Shown here in pieces: positions 40,155 through 51,538 of a stretch of DNA of 64,000 bases. The notes beneath the pieces are model-generated. The model made no database searches, was not told the DNA's origin, and saw only the letters and a program-made list of their open reading frames with translations. Made by a program: the position numbers and the translations under genes. Source of the stretch: Pseudomonas sp. HR96 (GTDB lineage: Bacteria > Pseudomonadota > Gammaproteobacteria > Pseudomonadales > Pseudomonadaceae); contig NZ_CP139141.1 in NCBI RefSeq assembly GCF_034059295.1, forward strand, positions 4,571,001-4,635,000, written 5' to 3'. Position 1 is the stretch's first letter, and each line of letters starts with the position of its first letter.

Positions 40155-43001
40155 ATGGCGCAGCAGTATCAACCAGGGCAACGCTGGATCAGCGACAGCG
40201 AAGCCGAGCTGGGCCTGGGCACGGTCCTGGCACAGGACGGGCGCCTCTTGACGGTGCTCTACCCGGCCACCGGCGACACCCGCCAGTACGCCCTGCGCAA
40301 CGCACCGCTGACACGCGTGCGCTTCTCTCCAGGCGACCTGATCACCCACTTCGAAGGCTGGAAGCTGACCGTCCAGCAGGTCGAGGACGTCGACGGCCTG
40401 CTGGTCTACCACGGCCTCGATGGGCAGAACAAACTGTGCACCCTGCCGGAAACCCAGCTGTCGAACTTCATCCAGTTCCGCCTGGCCAGCGACCGCCTGT
40501 TTGCCGGCCAGATCGACCCGCTGGCGTGGTTCTCGCTGCGTTACAACACTCTCGAGCACACCAGCAAACTGCTGCAGTCCTCGCTGTGGGGCCTGGGCGG
40601 CGTGCGTGCGCAACCCATCGCGCATCAGTTGCACATCGCCCGCGAAGTGGCCGACCGCATTGCGCCACGGGTGCTGCTGGCCGACGAAGTGGGCCTGGGC
40701 AAGACCATCGAGGCAGGCCTGGTGATCCACCGCCAGCTGTTGGGCGGCCGCGCCAGCCGCGTGCTGATCCTGGTGCCGGAGAACCTGCAACACCAGTGGC
40801 TGGTGGAGATGCGCCGGCGCTTCAACCTGCAGGTGGCCCTGTTCGACGCCGAACGCTTCATCGAAAGCGATGCCAGCAATCCGTTCGAGGACGCGCAGCT
40901 GGCGCTGGTCTCGCTGGAGTGGCTGACCGAAGACGAGAAGGCCCAGGACGCCCTGTTCGCGGCCGGTTGGGACCTGCTGGTGGTCGACGAGGCGCATCAC
41001 CTGGTGTGGCACGAAGACAAGGCCAGCCCGCAATATTCGCTGGTCGAGCAGCTGGCCGAGGTCATCCCTGGCGTGCTGCTGCTGACTGCCACCCCGGAGC
41101 AGCTGGGCCAGGACAGCCACTTCGCGCGTCTGCGCCTGCTGGACCCGAACCGTTTCCACGACCTGGCGGCGTTTCGCGCCGAGAGCGAGAACTACCGCCC
41201 GGTGGCCGAAGCCGTGCAGGAACTGCTCGACCAGGGCCGCCTCTCGGCCAAGGCCCACGCAACCATTCACGGCTTCCTCGGTGCCGCAGGCGAAGCCTTG
41301 CTGGCCGCTGTCAATGACGGCGACGCACAAGCCGGTGCGCGCCTGATCCGCGAGCTGCTCGACCGCCACGGCACCGGCCGCGTGCTGTTTCGCAACACCC
41401 GCGCGGCGGTTCAGGGCTTTCCCGAACGCAAGCTGCACCCCTACCCGCTGGCCAACCCGGATCAGTACATGGAGCTGCCGCTGGGCGAACACGCCGAGCT
41501 GTATCCGGAAGTGGCCTTCCAGGCGCAAGGCAGCGGCGAGGAGGCCGATCGCTGGTGGCGCTTCGACCCGCGCGTCGAATGGCTGATCGATCAACTGAAG
41601 ATGCTCAAGCGCACCAAGGTGCTGGTGATCTGCGCCCATGCCGAAACCGCCATGGACCTGGAAGACGCCCTGCGCGTGCGCTCCGGCATCCCGGCGACGG
41701 TCTTCCACGAGGGCATGAACATCCTCGAGCGCGACCGCGCCGCCGCCTATTTCGCCGACGAAGAGTTCGGCGCCCAGGTGCTGATTTGCTCGGAAATCGG
41801 CAGCGAAGGCCGCAACTTCCAGTTCTCCCATCACCTGGTGCTGTTCGACCTGCCCGCCCACCCGGACCTGCTCGAACAGCGCATCGGCCGCCTCGACCGG
41901 ATCGGCCAGAAGCACATCATCGAACTGCACGTGCCCTACCTGCAGGACAGCCCGCAGGAGCGCCTGTTCCAGTGGTACCACGAAGCACTCAACGCTTTCC
42001 TGAACACCTGTCCGACCGGCAACGCCTTGCAGCATCAGTTCGGCCCACGCCTGCTGCCGCTGCTCGAAGGCGGCGACGACGACGCCTGGGAAGCGCTGGT
42101 GGGCGAAGCCCGTGGTGAGCGCGAGCGCCTGGAAAGCGAGCTGCACACCGGCCGCGACCGCCTGCTGGAGCTCAATTCCGGTGGCGCGGGCGAAGGCAAG
42201 GCGCTGGTCGAGGCGATCGAGGAGCAGGACGACCAGTTCGCGCTGCCGATCTACATGGAAACGCTGTTCGACGCCTTCGGCATCGACAGCGAAGACCATT
42301 CCGAAAACGCCCTGATTCTCAAGCCGAGCGAAAAAATGCTCGACGCCAGCTTCCCGCTGGGTGACGACGAAGGCGTGACCATCACCTACGACCGCCACCA
42401 GGCGCTGTCGCGCGAGGACATGCAGTTCATCACCTGGGAACACCCCATGGTGCAGGGCGGCATGGACCTGGTCCTGGCCGGGTCCATGGGCAACACCGCC
42501 GTGGCACTGATCAAGAACAAGGCCCTCAAGCCGGGCACCGTGCTGCTCGAGCTGCTGTATGTCAGCGAAGTGGTGGCGCCACGTGCCCTGCAATTGGGTC
42601 GCTACCTGCCGCCGGCCGCCTTGCGCTGCCTGCTCGACACCAACGGCAACGATCTGGCAGCGCGGGTCTCGTTCGAAACGCTCAACGATCAGCTTGAAAG
42701 CGTGCCCAAGGCCAGCGCCAACAAGTTCATCCAGGCCCAGCGCGACGTGCTGGCCCCGCGCATCAACGCCGGCGAGGCCAAGGTCGCCACGCGTCACGCC
42801 GAGCGCGTAGCCGAGGCCAAGCGTCGCCTGGCAGCGGAAACCGATGAAGAGCTGTCGCGCCTGACCGCCCTGCAGGCGATCAACCCGACCGTTCGCGACA
42901 GCGAACTGGTAGCGCTGCGCAAGCAACGCGAAGACGGCCTGGCGATGCTCGACAAGGCAGCGCTGCGCCTGGAAGCGATTCGGGTGCTGGTGGCGGGCTG
43001 A
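40155..43001 (+). CDS. rapA: RNA polymerase-associated ATPase RapA (HepA)
   Basis: A 948-residue Swi2/Snf2-type ATPase. After a tudor-like N-terminal part ([17 protein letters not shown]) come Walker [18 protein letters not shown] box [10 protein letters not shown] and motif VI-type [27 protein letters not shown] long C-terminal region follows ([19 protein letters not shown]). RapA binds RNA polymerase and promotes its recycling after transcription. The ATG at 40155 ([11 protein letters not shown]) with GGAG upstream is the usual start; the longer reading is rejected. Length is normal. Confidence 0.96.
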   Translation: MAQQYQPGQRWISDSEAELGLGTVLAQDGRLLTVLYPATGDTRQYALRNAPLTRVRFSPGDLITHFEGWKLTVQQVEDVDGLLVYHGLDGQNKLCTLPETQLSNFIQFRLASDRLFAGQIDPLAWFSLRYNTLEHTSKLLQSSLWGLGGVRAQPIAHQLHIAREVADRIAPRVLLADEVGLGKTIEAGLVIHRQLLGGRASRVLILVPENLQHQWLVEMRRRFNLQVALFDAERFIESDASNPFEDAQLALVSLEWLTEDEKAQDALFAAGWDLLVVDEAHHLVWHEDKASPQYSLVEQLAEVIPGVLLLTATPEQLGQDSHFARLRLLDPNRFHDLAAFRAESENYRPVAEAVQELLDQGRLSAKAHATIHGFLGAAGEALLAAVNDGDAQAGARLIRELLDRHGTGRVLFRNTRAAVQGFPERKLHPYPLANPDQYMELPLGEHAELYPEVAFQAQGSGEEADRWWRFDPRVEWLIDQLKMLKRTKVLVICAHAETAMDLEDALRVRSGIPATVFHEGMNILERDRAAAYFADEEFGAQVLICSEIGSEGRNFQFSHHLVLFDLPAHPDLLEQRIGRLDRIGQKHIIELHVPYLQDSPQERLFQWYHEALNAFLNTCPTGNALQHQFGPRLLPLLEGGDDDAWEALVGEARGERERLESELHTGRDRLLELNSGGAGEGKALVEAIEEQDDQFALPIYMETLFDAFGIDSEDHSENALILKPSEKMLDASFPLGDDEGVTITYDRHQALSREDMQFITWEHPMVQGGMDLVLAGSMGNTAVALIKNKALKPGTVLLELLYVSEVVAPRALQLGRYLPPAALRCLLDTNGNDLAARVSFETLNDQLESVPKASANKFIQAQRDVLAPRINAGEAKVATRHAERVAEAKRRLAAETDEELSRLTALQAINPTVRDSELVALRKQREDGLAMLDKAALRLEAIRVLVAG

Positions 43002-43041
43002 TCCACAGCCCTCTATGGCCATGGGCTTCGTTATGAACTGT

Positions 43042-43141
43042 CTTGAGGCGGGAAGGAGCACAGCCTTCTCGAAGGGCGCCCCGGCCGGTCTGATCTTGCA
43101 AGATCAAGACTCGGGGCGTGCTGCCTTCCCCTCTATTCAAG
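43042..43141. repeat. Imperfect, branched inverted repeat of about 100 bp 3' of rapA
   Basis: Outer arms cttgaggcgggaaggagcac and gtgctgccttcccc...tcaag pair with small bulges. The left arm contains its own hairpin (ccttc/gaagg). The inner stem is cgccccg/cggggcg, and the tip is the 16-bp palindrome tgatcttgcaagatca (43091-43106). No T-run follows on either strand. No open reading frame crosses it convincingly. The element is described under findings. Confidence 0.7.
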
Positions 43142-43186
43142 CCGCCAGGATGACCCACCCGAGCCGCACCAAAACGGCTCACTCCA

Positions 43187-43528
43187 TCAGGCGGCCGCCC
43201 TCTCCTGGATCACCACCCAAGGCGCTACCACCACCGCCCAGAGTTCCGGGTCGCGCTCCACAAAGCCCAGCGCCCGCGACTCAGAGAGCTTCTCGACCCG
43301 CCCACCGGCCAGCCACTCGGCTACCTTGGGGCCATCGTCCGCCGCCAGTGCCTCAGCCACGGCGATCAAATCCAGCGTGTTGTCGACCCACAACAGGGCA
43401 CCACGCGCAAAAAACGGTTGCAATTCTTTCCACGGGATTACTGCGGTTTCACCGAGCAGTTTGGCATAGAGGGTGCTAGGTTCTTCACCGAATGCTTGAT
43501 CGAAAGTGGTGTCTGTCTGGCGGCTCAT
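43187..43528 (-). CDS. DUF2288 family protein
   Basis: A 113-residue soluble protein with the DUF2288 features TLYAKLLGETAVIPWKELQPFFARGALLWVD near the N-terminus and AVVVAPWVVIQERA at the C-terminus. The start at 43528 (MSRQTDTTFD) is preferred over 43561; GGAAG lies upstream. Function unknown. It stands alone between rapA and the branched-chain amino acid transporter genes. Confidence 0.85.
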   Translation of the reverse strand: MSRQTDTTFDQAFGEEPSTLYAKLLGETAVIPWKELQPFFARGALLWVDNTLDLIAVAEALAADDGPKVAEWLAGGRVEKLSESRALGFVERDPELWAVVVAPWVVIQERAAA

Positions 43529-43911
43529 GGGCATGTCTTCCGGAAAATCGTACGCAATCATAACGTGCTGTTTTTCGACGACAAACCCTGACTCACAAGC
43601 GGCCTTGCCGGAACCACCGGTGTTTGGTCAGGATGACTGGCGAAGGTTGCCAAGCGAGCGCCGTTATTCTGTATCTTTCTTTCGATAAAGCGACAGGTTA
43701 CAAGTTTGTCCCCAGCCTCCAGCTTTCCAAGCGACAAACCGGCGCTCTACACTGTACCGGTACAGTTTCGAGGGGCTGGCCGGGTGGATTCAACCCACGA
43801 CAGGGGCGCAGGGGTAGGCGCCACCACGTGGGAAGTCTCGGTTCCGCAGCCTCGGTCTGTTGACCTGGGTTGTCCGAACTATAAAAAAGAAAACACTAGA
43901 GTGGAGCATCA
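43529..43911. promoter_or_regulatory. 383-bp control region upstream of braC
   Basis: No gene. It contains the perfect 16-bp palindrome actgtaccggtacagt (43751-43766), a likely operator for a dimeric regulator. A TTGACC/TATAAA pair near 43860-43890 has only about 14 bases between the boxes and is a poor sigma-70 promoter. braC begins at 43912 with GGAG upstream. Confidence 0.55.
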
Positions 43912-45030
43912 ATGAATAAGCGGATTTCCAAACTGTTTGGCGCCATGATCCTGGCCGGTGTAGCCAGCCATTCGTTCGCCGCCGACACCATCAAGATCGG
44001 CATCGCCGGCCCCAAGACCGGCCCGGTGGCGCAGTACGGCGACATGCAGTTCAGCGGTGCGAAAATGGCCATCGCCCAGATCAACGCCAAGGGCGGTGTC
44101 GACGGCAAGCAGCTCGAAGCGGTCGAATACGATGACGCCTGCGATCCCAAGCAAGCCGTCGCCGTGGCCAACAAAGTGGTCAACGACGGCGTCAAGTTCG
44201 TGGTTGGCCACCTGTGCTCGAGCTCCACTCAGCCTGCTTCGGACATCTACGAAGACGAAGGCATCGTGATGATCACCCCCGCAGCCACCAGCCCGGACAT
44301 CACCGCGCGTGGCTACAAGATGATCTTCCGCACCATCGGCCTGGACAGCGCCCAGGGCCCGGCTGCCGGCAATTACATCGCCGACCACGTCAAGCCCAAG
44401 GTCGTCGCGGTCATCCACGACAAGCAACAGTACGGTGAAGGCATCGCCACCGCCGTGAAGAAGACCCTTGAAGGCAAGAACGTCAAGGTGGCCGTATTCG
44501 AAGGCATCAACGCCGGTGACAAGGACTTCTCTTCGCTGATCGCCAAGCTCAAGCAAGCCAATGTCGACTTCGTCTACTATGGCGGCTACCACCCAGAGCT
44601 GGGCCTGATCCTGCGCCAAGCCCAGGAAAAAGGCCTGAACGCCAAGTTCATGGGCCCTGAAGGGGTCGGCAACGACTCTATTTCGCAGATCGCCCAGGGC
44701 GCCTCCGAAGGCCTGCTGGTGACCCTGCCCAAATCCTTCGACCAGGACCCGGCCAACGTGGCGCTGGTCAAGGCCTTCAAGGACGCCAAGCAGGATCCAA
44801 GCGGCCCGTTCGTGTTCCCGTCCTACTCCGCCGTACAAGTGATTGCCGACGGTATCACCGCCGCCAAGAGCGAAGACGCCGCCAAGGTGGCCGCTGCCAT
44901 CCACGCCGGCTCTTTCAAGACCCCGACCGGCGATCTGAGCTTCGACGCCAAGGGTGACCTGAAAGACTTCAAGTTCGTCGTATACGAGTGGCATTTCGGC
45001 AAGCCGAAAACTGAAGCCAGCCCTCAGTAA
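43912..45030 (+). CDS. braC: Branched-chain amino acid ABC transporter substrate-binding protein BraC/LivK
   Basis: A 372-residue periplasmic type I binding protein. The signal peptide is MNKRISKLFGAMILAGVASHSFA, cleavage before ADTIKIG. Conserved segments are IGIAGPKTGPVAQYGDMQ, VVGHLCSSSTQPASDIYEDEGI, TPAATSPD and YYGGYHPELG. It binds leucine, isoleucine or valine (with possible alanine/threonine) and delivers them to BraDE. It leads braCDEFG, and a terminator between braC and braD likely keeps braC more abundant than the membrane genes. Confidence 0.95.
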   Translation: MNKRISKLFGAMILAGVASHSFAADTIKIGIAGPKTGPVAQYGDMQFSGAKMAIAQINAKGGVDGKQLEAVEYDDACDPKQAVAVANKVVNDGVKFVVGHLCSSSTQPASDIYEDEGIVMITPAATSPDITARGYKMIFRTIGLDSAQGPAAGNYIADHVKPKVVAVIHDKQQYGEGIATAVKKTLEGKNVKVAVFEGINAGDKDFSSLIAKLKQANVDFVYYGGYHPELGLILRQAQEKGLNAKFMGPEGVGNDSISQIAQGASEGLLVTLPKSFDQDPANVALVKAFKDAKQDPSGPFVFPSYSAVQVIADGITAAKSEDAAKVAAAIHAGSFKTPTGDLSFDAKGDLKDFKFVVYEWHFGKPKTEASPQ

Positions 45031-45047
45031 ACCGCTGTCGATCACCA

Positions 45048-45084
45048 CAAGGCCCACTGCGTAACAGCAGTGGGCCTTGTTTTA
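45048..45084 (+). terminator. Terminator/attenuator between braC and braD
   Basis: A perfect 13-bp stem caaggcccactgc/gcagtgggccttg with a 6-base loop is followed by TTTTAT, about 18 bases after the braC stop. It is inside the operon, so it probably gives partial termination, lowering downstream expression. Confidence 0.88.
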
Positions 45085-45258
45085 TAACCCATTCGTTTGA
45101 TACCGAGCCTGCGGCCGTGATCCGGCTGCCGATTCACCTGAAAATCTCAAAACCGTTATCAGCGGTTCGCTGGCATCCCGGCCACCTGCCCCCAGGCAGC
45201 ACCCCCGGCTGGAAAGGACTCCTCCAGTGAAATGCGTACAGGTTTCAGGAGCGCTGTA

Positions 45259-47431
<2,173 letters not shown>

Positions 47432-47435
<4 letters not shown>

Positions 47436-48199
47436 CCCGGGAAATCCTCAAGGTAAGTGATTTGAGCATGCGCTTCGGCGGCCTGCTCGCGGTCAACGGC
47501 GTAGGCCTCACGGTCAAGGAAAAACAGGTCGTGGCGCTGATCGGCCCGAACGGCGCCGGCAAGACTACGGTGTTCAACTGCCTGACCGGCTTCTACAAGC
47601 CCACCGGCGGTAGCATCCTGCTCGACGGTCAGCCAATCCAGGGCCTGCCCGGGCATCAGATCGCCCGCAAGGGCGTGGTCCGCACCTTCCAGAACGTGCG
47701 CCTGTTCAAGGAGATGACCGCAGTCGAAAACCTGCTGATCGCTCAGCACCGGCACCTGAACACCAACTTCCTCGCCGGTCTGTTCAAGACCCCGGCGTTT
47801 CGCCGCAGCGAACGTGAAGCCATGGAATACGCCGAGCATTGGCTGGAGCGCGTCAACCTCAAGGAATTCGCCAACCGTACCGCCGGCACCTTGGCCTACG
47901 GCCAGCAGCGCCGCCTGGAAATCGCCCGTTGCATGATGACGCGCCCGCGCATCCTCATGCTCGACGAACCGGCTGCTGGCCTCAACCCACGGGAAACCGA
48001 CGACCTCAAGGCGCTGATCGGCACTTTGCGCGAAGAGCACAACGCCACGGTGCTGCTGATCGAACACGACATGAAACTGGTGATGAGCATTTCCGACCAC
48101 ATCGTGGTGATCAACCAGGGTACGCCCCTGGCCGACGGCACGCCGGAACAAGTCCGGGACAACCCGGCGGTGATCAAAGCCTACCTGGGGGAAGCGTAA
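47432..48199 (+). CDS. braF: Branched-chain amino acid ABC ATPase BraF/LivG
   Basis: A 255-residue ATPase with Walker [17 protein letters not shown], signature [19 protein letters not shown], Walker [13 protein letters not shown] and switch His in [14 protein letters not shown]. It powers BraDE with BraG. It overlaps braE and abuts braG with no gap. Confidence 0.96.
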
Positions 48200-48901
48200 A
48201 TGCTGCAATTCGACAACGTTTCCACCTTCTACGGCAAGATCCAGGCGCTGCACAGCGTCAACGTGGAAGTACGCCAGGGCGAGATCGTCACCCTGATCGG
48301 TGCCAACGGAGCCGGCAAATCGACCTTGCTGATGACCCTGTGCGGCGCCCCGCGCGCGCATTCGGGCAGCATCCGCTACCTGGGCGAGGAATTGGTCGGC
48401 CAGGACTCGGCGCAGATCATGCGCAAGAGCATCGCCGTGGTGCCCGAAGGCCGCCGGGTGTTTGCCCGTCTTACCGTCGAGGAGAACCTGGCCATGGGCG
48501 GGTTTTTCACCGAAAAGGGCGACTATCAGGAGCAGATGGACAAGGTGCTGGAGCTGTTTCCGCGGCTCAAGGAACGCTTCACCCAGCGCGGCGGCACCAT
48601 GTCGGGCGGCGAACAGCAGATGCTTGCGATTGGCCGCGCGCTGATGAGCAAGCCCAAGCTGTTGCTGCTCGACGAGCCATCACTGGGGCTGGCACCGATC
48701 ATCATCCAGCAGATCTTCGACATCATTGAACAGCTGCGCAAGGACGGTGTGACGGTGTTCCTGGTCGAGCAGAACGCCAACCAGGCATTGAAGATCGCCG
48801 ACCGGGCCTATGTGCTGGAAAACGGGCGGGTGGTGATGCAGGGCAGCGGCGAAGCCTTGCTGACAGATCCGAAGGTCCGTGAGGCTTATCTGGGCGGATG
48901 A
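48200..48901 (+). CDS. braG: Branched-chain amino acid ABC ATPase BraG/LivF
   Basis: A 233-residue ATPase with Walker A GANGAGKSTLLMTLCG, signature MSGGEQQMLAIGRALMSKP, Walker B LLLDEPSLGLAP and FLVEQNANQALKIAD. It is the last gene of the braCDEFG operon, starting directly after the braF stop and followed by a terminator. Confidence 0.96.
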   Translation: MLQFDNVSTFYGKIQALHSVNVEVRQGEIVTLIGANGAGKSTLLMTLCGAPRAHSGSIRYLGEELVGQDSAQIMRKSIAVVPEGRRVFARLTVEENLAMGGFFTEKGDYQEQMDKVLELFPRLKERFTQRGGTMSGGEQQMLAIGRALMSKPKLLLLDEPSLGLAPIIIQQIFDIIEQLRKDGVTVFLVEQNANQALKIADRAYVLENGRVVMQGSGEALLTDPKVREAYLGG

Positions 48902-48923
48902 CCCAGCGTACCGCTCATTGGTG

Positions 48924-48954
48924 AAAAAACGCTCGCGACCTGCGAGCGTTTTTG
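48924..48954. terminator. Rho-independent terminator after braG
   Basis: A stem aacgctcgc/gcgagcgtt with a 5-base loop is flanked by A- and T-runs. It lies just before the end of the minus-strand adhesin gene, so it can serve both transcripts. Confidence 0.88.
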
Positions 48955-48967
48955 TTTCAGGGCAGGA

Positions 48968-51400
48968 TCAGGCGTGCACCACCGCCCCTGGCAGGTCGTC
49001 GGCCATGAATCCGCTGGATGGGATAATGGCGACAGTACTGACGTCGATCATCTGCCAGGCCGCCTTGTCTTCGCCCATGTCGGCCTCAGTCAGAACCAGT
49101 TCGACAGGCTCCACCATTGGCGGCAAAGGCGACGATGGCGCCAACAGCGGCGCCTGCGGATCGGTCAGCAAATGCTCCAGTGACAGCTCGGTCGCGCTGT
49201 CGGACATGCCCGCCTGGCCGGCCTCGTTTGGCTCGGCAGGCGGCAGGATGTAATCGAAGCCATAACCCATGCTCCACTGCCCACCCGACTGAACGAAGTA
49301 GGTGTTCTGGCCCAGTGAAGCCGGAATGTTCTGGCTCCAGTCACCATTGCCGTCAGCTTGCACCACGATCGGCCGCTGCGAGCCGGTCAGATAGATTTCG
49401 ACCATCGCCCAGGATTGCGCCTTGCCAAATGCAGTGAAACTGGCGCCAGCCGCCTCGCCGCCGTTGCCAATCAACGCGCCCTGCTCGTCACGGATACCGG
49501 TAATAGTGGGCGCGTCCTGCAGAGTCAAGACAAAGGGCTCCGAACGGGTCCCGTCGACAACCACCTGCAGCTCGTTGCGTCCGTCGACCAGGGTCGGGCG
49601 GTAGGTCCATTGGCCATAGGCGTCGGCTTGCACGGTCGCGACAATCGCGCCGTTGTGCAGAACCGTGACCCACGCGCCGGGGGTGGCAGAGCCCATCACC
49701 CTGGGCTCGGCATCATCCAGCGCGCCGCCGTTGGCCACGCGCGCCTGCTGGCCGACTAAATCCTGGGCGTGGCTGATTTCCGGCTTGGGCGCTGCCGGCG
49801 GCGCGTAGTCGATGTGATAGGGCTCGCTGGTCTGCCCGTCGGCACTGGCGGTGATCTGGTTGGCGCCGGCCTCGAGCGTCACCTTGACGTGCCATTTGCC
49901 GTCGTGCCGGGCCGTGACCAGATACTCCGTGCCGTTGACCATGACCGTGACCTGGGCCCAGGGCGTGGCAGTGCCTTGCACCTGCCCGGCACCTGGCTCG
50001 ATGGCACTCCATTCGCTGAAATGGGTGATTTCCGGCGCTGGAATGGCTGGCGGCGTGTAGTCGACAAGATAGGGCTCGCTGGTCTGGCCATCCGCCGAAG
50101 CGGTGATCTGGTTGCTGCCCGCCTCGAGCGTCACCTTGACGTACCATTTGCCGTCGTGCCGGGCCGTGACCAGATACTCGGTGCCGTTGACCATGACCGT
50201 GACCTGGGCCCAGGGCGTGGCAGTTCCTTGCACCTGCCCGGCACCTGGCTCGATGGCACTCCATTCGCTGAAATGGGTGATTTCCGGTGCTGGAATGGCT
50301 GGCGGCGTGTAGTCGACAAGATAGGGCTCGCTGGTCTGGCCATCCGCCGAAGCGGTGATCTGGTTGCTGCCCGCCTCGAGCGTCACCTTGACGTGCCATT
50401 TGCCGTCGTGCCGGGCCGTGACCAGATACTCGGTGCCGTTGACCATGACCGTGACCTGGGCCCAGGGCGTGGCAGTTCCTTGCACCTGCCCGGCACCTGG
50501 CTCGATGGCACTCCATTCGCTGAAATGGGTGATTTCCGGTGCTGGAATGGCTGGCGGCGTGTAGTCGACAAGATAGGGCTCGCTGGTCTGGCCATCCGCC
50601 GAAGCGGTGATCTGGTTGCTGCCCGCCTCGAGCGTCACCTTGACGTGCCATTTGCCGTCGTGCCGGGCCGTGACCAGATACTCGGTGCCGTTGACCATGA
50701 CCGTGACCTGAGCCCAGGGCGCGGCAGTGCCTTGCACCTGCCCGACGCCTGGCTCGATGGCACTCCAATCACTGAAATGGGTGATTTCCGGTGCTGGAAT
50801 GGCTGGCGGCGTGTAGTCGACCACATGCTCCGAGCTGGTCTGGCCTTCGGAGCTCGCGGTGATCTGGTTGGTACCGGGCTCCAGCGTGACATTGGCATGC
50901 CATTTACCGTCGTGCCGGGCCGTGACCTGATACTGAGTGCCGTTGACCCATACCGTGACCGGCGCCCACGGCGCGGCGACGCCGTGAACCTGGATGAACG
51001 CATCGAACGGATTGGGCGCGCCGACGTAGGTAATTTCCGCCCGTGGGTCCGCAGGCGGGTAGTGATTGATGGTGTAGGGGTCGGCCGTCTGCCCTTCGGA
51101 CGAGACGGTGATCTGGTTGCGGCCATCGTTCAGGGGCAAGGTGATACGCCAGACGCCGTCGGCATCGGCGGTGATCGAATGGAACGTACCGTTGTAGCGC
51201 AGAAAAACCGTCGCCCCCGGATTCGCGGTGCCCTCGAACACGGCATTGCGATCATGAGAGATATCCCCGCTGCCGATCGCCTGGCTCGGATCGGCCGCGG
51301 ACCACACCCCCGTGATCACTGGCTTGCTGGCAACTGTCGAACGAAAAGTGTCGGAGACTTGCGGGGTCGATGCTGCAGAGGTGACGCGTTGTTCGGCCAT
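48968..51400 (-). CDS. Type I-secreted Ig-like-repeat surface protein (putative adhesin)
   Basis: An 810-residue protein without a Sec signal. It consists of eight Ig-like modules of about 84-100 residues, each with the pattern PWAQVTV-NGTEYLVTA-DGKWHVKVTLEAGSNQITASADGQ-style strands and a PPA linker. Modules 3-6 are nearly identical and are encoded by four 252-bp repeats (49789-50796); the outer ones are more diverged. The last about 75 residues (LSLEHLLTDPQAPLL ... AADDLPGA-like end) are acidic and low in charge repeats. The LSLEHLL stretch is reminiscent of C-terminal secretion signals of LapA/BapA-type cargos. No GGxGxD RTX nonapeptides are visible. Lying behind its own ABC/HlyD/TolC genes, it is probably exported by that system and acts at the cell surface or in the biofilm matrix. 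Start ATG 51400; a TTG at 51418 is less likely. Confidence 0.8.
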   Translation of the reverse strand: MAEQRVTSAASTPQVSDTFRSTVASKPVITGVWSAADPSQAIGSGDISHDRNAVFEGTANPGATVFLRYNGTFHSITADADGVWRITLPLNDGRNQITVSSEGQTADPYTINHYPPADPRAEITYVGAPNPFDAFIQVHGVAAPWAPVTVWVNGTQYQVTARHDGKWHANVTLEPGTNQITASSEGQTSSEHVVDYTPPAIPAPEITHFSDWSAIEPGVGQVQGTAAPWAQVTVMVNGTEYLVTARHDGKWHVKVTLEAGSNQITASADGQTSEPYLVDYTPPAIPAPEITHFSEWSAIEPGAGQVQGTATPWAQVTVMVNGTEYLVTARHDGKWHVKVTLEAGSNQITASADGQTSEPYLVDYTPPAIPAPEITHFSEWSAIEPGAGQVQGTATPWAQVTVMVNGTEYLVTARHDGKWYVKVTLEAGSNQITASADGQTSEPYLVDYTPPAIPAPEITHFSEWSAIEPGAGQVQGTATPWAQVTVMVNGTEYLVTARHDGKWHVKVTLEAGANQITASADGQTSEPYHIDYAPPAAPKPEISHAQDLVGQQARVANGGALDDAEPRVMGSATPGAWVTVLHNGAIVATVQADAYGQWTYRPTLVDGRNELQVVVDGTRSEPFVLTLQDAPTITGIRDEQGALIGNGGEAAGASFTAFGKAQSWAMVEIYLTGSQRPIVVQADGNGDWSQNIPASLGQNTYFVQSGGQWSMGYGFDYILPPAEPNEAGQAGMSDSATELSLEHLLTDPQAPLLAPSSPLPPMVEPVELVLTEADMGEDKAAWQMIDVSTVAIIPSSGFMADDLPGAVVHA
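49789..50796 (-). repeat. Four tandem 252-bp repeats coding for Ig-like modules
   Basis: Unit boundaries fall at 49789, 50041, 50293 and 50545. The central units differ only at a few bases (for example a Tyr for His in KWYV/KWHV and Glu for Asp in SEW/SDW). The 252-bp length keeps the 84-residue frame, so copy-number change by recombination would shorten or lengthen the protein without frameshift. Confidence 0.93.
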
Positions 51401-51433
51401 ATCAAGGGTCCTGATCAATAAAGGGGAAAAGCT

Positions 51434-51451
51434 CCGGGCTGGGAAGCCCGG
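51434..51451 (-). terminator. Hairpin between TolC-like gene and adhesin gene
   Basis: On the minus strand ccgggct/agcccgg with a 4-base loop is followed by AGCTTTTCCCC. The stem is strong and the T-run is short, so it may be a weak terminator, or a leader hairpin separating transporter and cargo expression. Confidence 0.55.
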
Positions 51452-51538
51452 TCTCCTGGCAGTATCAGTCGGTCAGGTGGCCTTGCCTTTGAGACGGGTC
51501 TGGATTTTTGGCAGGCCTTGGGTTACCGGATTTGGCCG

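Noticed and set aside
40116..43061. 981-codon minus-strand ORF opposite rapA
   Set aside because: A mirror of the strong rapA coding frame; the product is a low-complexity Gln/Val/His-rich string with no motifs.
43860..43890. TTGACC...TATAAA as a sigma-70 promoter for braC
   Set aside because: Spacing is about 14 bases, too short for a good sigma-70 promoter, so I did not list it as a separate feature.
48968..51400. RTX nonapeptide repeats (GGxGxDxUx) in the adhesin
   Set aside because: I looked for the motif through the whole protein and found none; calling it an RTX protein would be unsupported.
49769..51421. 550-codon plus-strand ORF across the adhesin repeats
   Set aside because: It arises because the 252-bp unit is open on both strands; the minus-strand product has sensible Ig-like modules, the plus-strand one does not.
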